Both the position numbers and the translations under genes were made by a program. Source: JBGCED01 sp045106055 (GTDB lineage: Bacteria > Pseudomonadota > Alphaproteobacteria > CBDDJK01). From it: a DNA stretch of 5,942 nucleotides. Numbering within the stretch: the first letter of the stretch is position 1; each line of letters starts with the position of its first letter. The stretch lies in assembly GCA_045106055.1 (NCBI GenBank), contig JBGCED010000008.1:1-5942 (forward strand), read 5' to 3'. The notes under the pieces were generated by a model. It had not been told where the DNA came from. It worked only from the letters and a program-made list of their open reading frames with translations, and searched no databases. This document shows positions 5,234 to 5,942 of the stretch, one piece after another.

Positions 5234-5237
5234 GAGA
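5234..5237 (+). promoter_or_regulatory. Weak ribosome binding site of pyrF
   Basis: GAGA ends seven bases before the ATG at 5245. It is a partial Shine-Dalgarno with suitable spacing and supports this start, which also gives the family-typical beginning a few residues before FIAVD. Confidence 0.4.
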
Positions 5238-5244
5238 TCATATT

Positions 5245-5942
5245 ATGACATCACCCAAACACCACCCTGTTTTTATCGCCGTTGATACAAAGGATTTTGA
5301 TCGCGCGCAAAGCGCCGCTTTATTGGCAGCCCGCCTAAATTGCGGCATTAAATTGGGGCTGGAGTTTTTTATCCAGCATGGGCCGCAACGCTGCGCTCAA
5401 ATCATGGAACATTGCGCGCAGGAAACAGGCGCAAAGCCTTTATTCTTTCTGGATTTAAAATTGCATGATATTCCAAATACGGTTGCGGGCGGGATCAGCT
5501 CTGCGCTTGCTTTGCAGCCTGATTTTATCACGCTTCACGCTGCGGGCGGGCAGAAAATGATGGAAGCAGCGGCCGCATCCATTCTTGAAGCACGACTAGA
5601 AACAGGGCTGGCAAAAACAAGGCTGGTTGCGGTGACGGTGCTGACCAGCATGGATGATCACCAGCTTAACCAAACAGGCATTGACCGCACACCGCAAGAA
5701 CAAGTATTGGCATTGGTGAAGCTTGCAATGAATAGCGGCATTCACACCATCGTATGTTCGCCTTTGGAAATTGAACCCATTCGCCAATATGTTGGGGATG
5801 CGGTTACCTTAATCACCCCAGGCATTCGCCCCAAAGATGCAAATTCAGGGGATCAGCAGCGCGTGCTTACCCCAAAGCAAGCAATCCGTCTTGGTGCGGA
5901 TTATCTGGTAATCGGCAGACCCGTCACCGCATCGCCTAACCC
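5245..5942 (+). CDS. pyrF: Orotidine 5'-phosphate decarboxylase, 3' end cut by window
   Basis: PyrF decarboxylates OMP to UMP, the last step of de novo pyrimidine synthesis, in the cytoplasm. There are 232 complete codons in the window and the frame is still open at the edge. Seen: FIAVDTKD (10-17, substrate-contact Asp), CGIKLGLEFF (33-42, Lys36), the signature FLDLKLHDIPNTVAGG (68-83) with the catalytic Asp70-Lys72-Asp75 charge network of the family, ITLHAAGG (95-102), TVLTSM (131-136), LITPGIRP (189-196, phosphate-loop region) and GADYLVIGRPVT (217-228, with the phosphate-binding Arg). The usual length of this short bacterial form is about 230-245 residues, so only a few residues are missing. 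The start has a weak binding site. The gene follows the TPR protein by 29 bases and is probably co-transcribed with it. The function of that upstream neighbour has no obvious link to pyrimidines. Confidence 0.95.
   Translation, partial: MTSPKHHPVFIAVDTKDFDRAQSAALLAARLNCGIKLGLEFFIQHGPQRCAQIMEHCAQETGAKPLFFLDLKLHDIPNTVAGGISSALALQPDFITLHAAGGQKMMEAAAASILEARLETGLAKTRLVAVTVLTSMDDHQLNQTGIDRTPQEQVLALVKLAMNSGIHTIVCSPLEIEPIRQYVGDAVTLITPGIRPKDANSGDQQRVLTPKQAIRLGADYLVIGRPVTASPN

Overview
The window looks like a chromosomal segment of an alphaproteobacterium. No rRNA or other taxonomic marker is present, so this rests on protein flavour: a DmdA-like GcvT-family protein, an IlvE of the roughly 290-residue form starting 'MASKSFDQ', a TPR-glycosyltransferase-like protein, and a MarR regulator divergent from ilvE. 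No genus can be named. Most of the DNA has mixed base composition (60-base lines I counted by hand gave 42-65% GC). The stretch at about 190-1085 is far more AT-rich (25-33% GC in the lines counted).

Layout. (1) Bases 2-181 are the 3' end of glmU (cell-envelope precursor synthesis). (2) Bases 182-1369 look like an accessory patch. It holds an orphan AT-rich membrane-protein gene (344-931, +), a long imperfect palindrome (1033-1066), and facing them the N-terminal stub of a type ISP-like restriction-modification enzyme (1086-1313, -). The two gaps, 182-343 and 932-1085, hold no further gene I can support. I found no promoter I trust in the first. (3) Bases 1370-3397 form a leftward two-gene unit: ilvE (branched-chain aminotransferase), then a DmdA-like GcvT-family gene 48 bases downstream with a very strong ribosome binding site and no visible terminator between them. 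(4) Bases 3398-3479 are a compact divergent control region. (5) Bases 3480-5942 run rightward: a MarR-family regulator, a TPR/glycosyltransferase-like protein (23-base gap), and pyrF (29-base gap), which runs off the window. This is a probable operon.

How it may work together. The most informative element is the ilvE/marR control region. A near-consensus promoter for ilvE (TTGACA, 17 bases, TAGAAT) is overlapped, on the opposite strand, by a weaker promoter-like sequence for marR. A perfect 7-7-7 palindrome covers both the ilvE -35 box and the marR start codon. The simplest reading is that the MarR protein binds there and controls both its own gene and the ilvE-dmdA-like operon. MarR appears to lack a Shine-Dalgarno and may be translated from a leaderless mRNA. 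I see no CRISPR array, tRNA, rRNA, intact insertion sequence or integrase. I did not find a clearly new multi-gene system. The items most worth follow-up are the control region, the DmdA-like gene's real substrate, and the accessory patch next to glmU.
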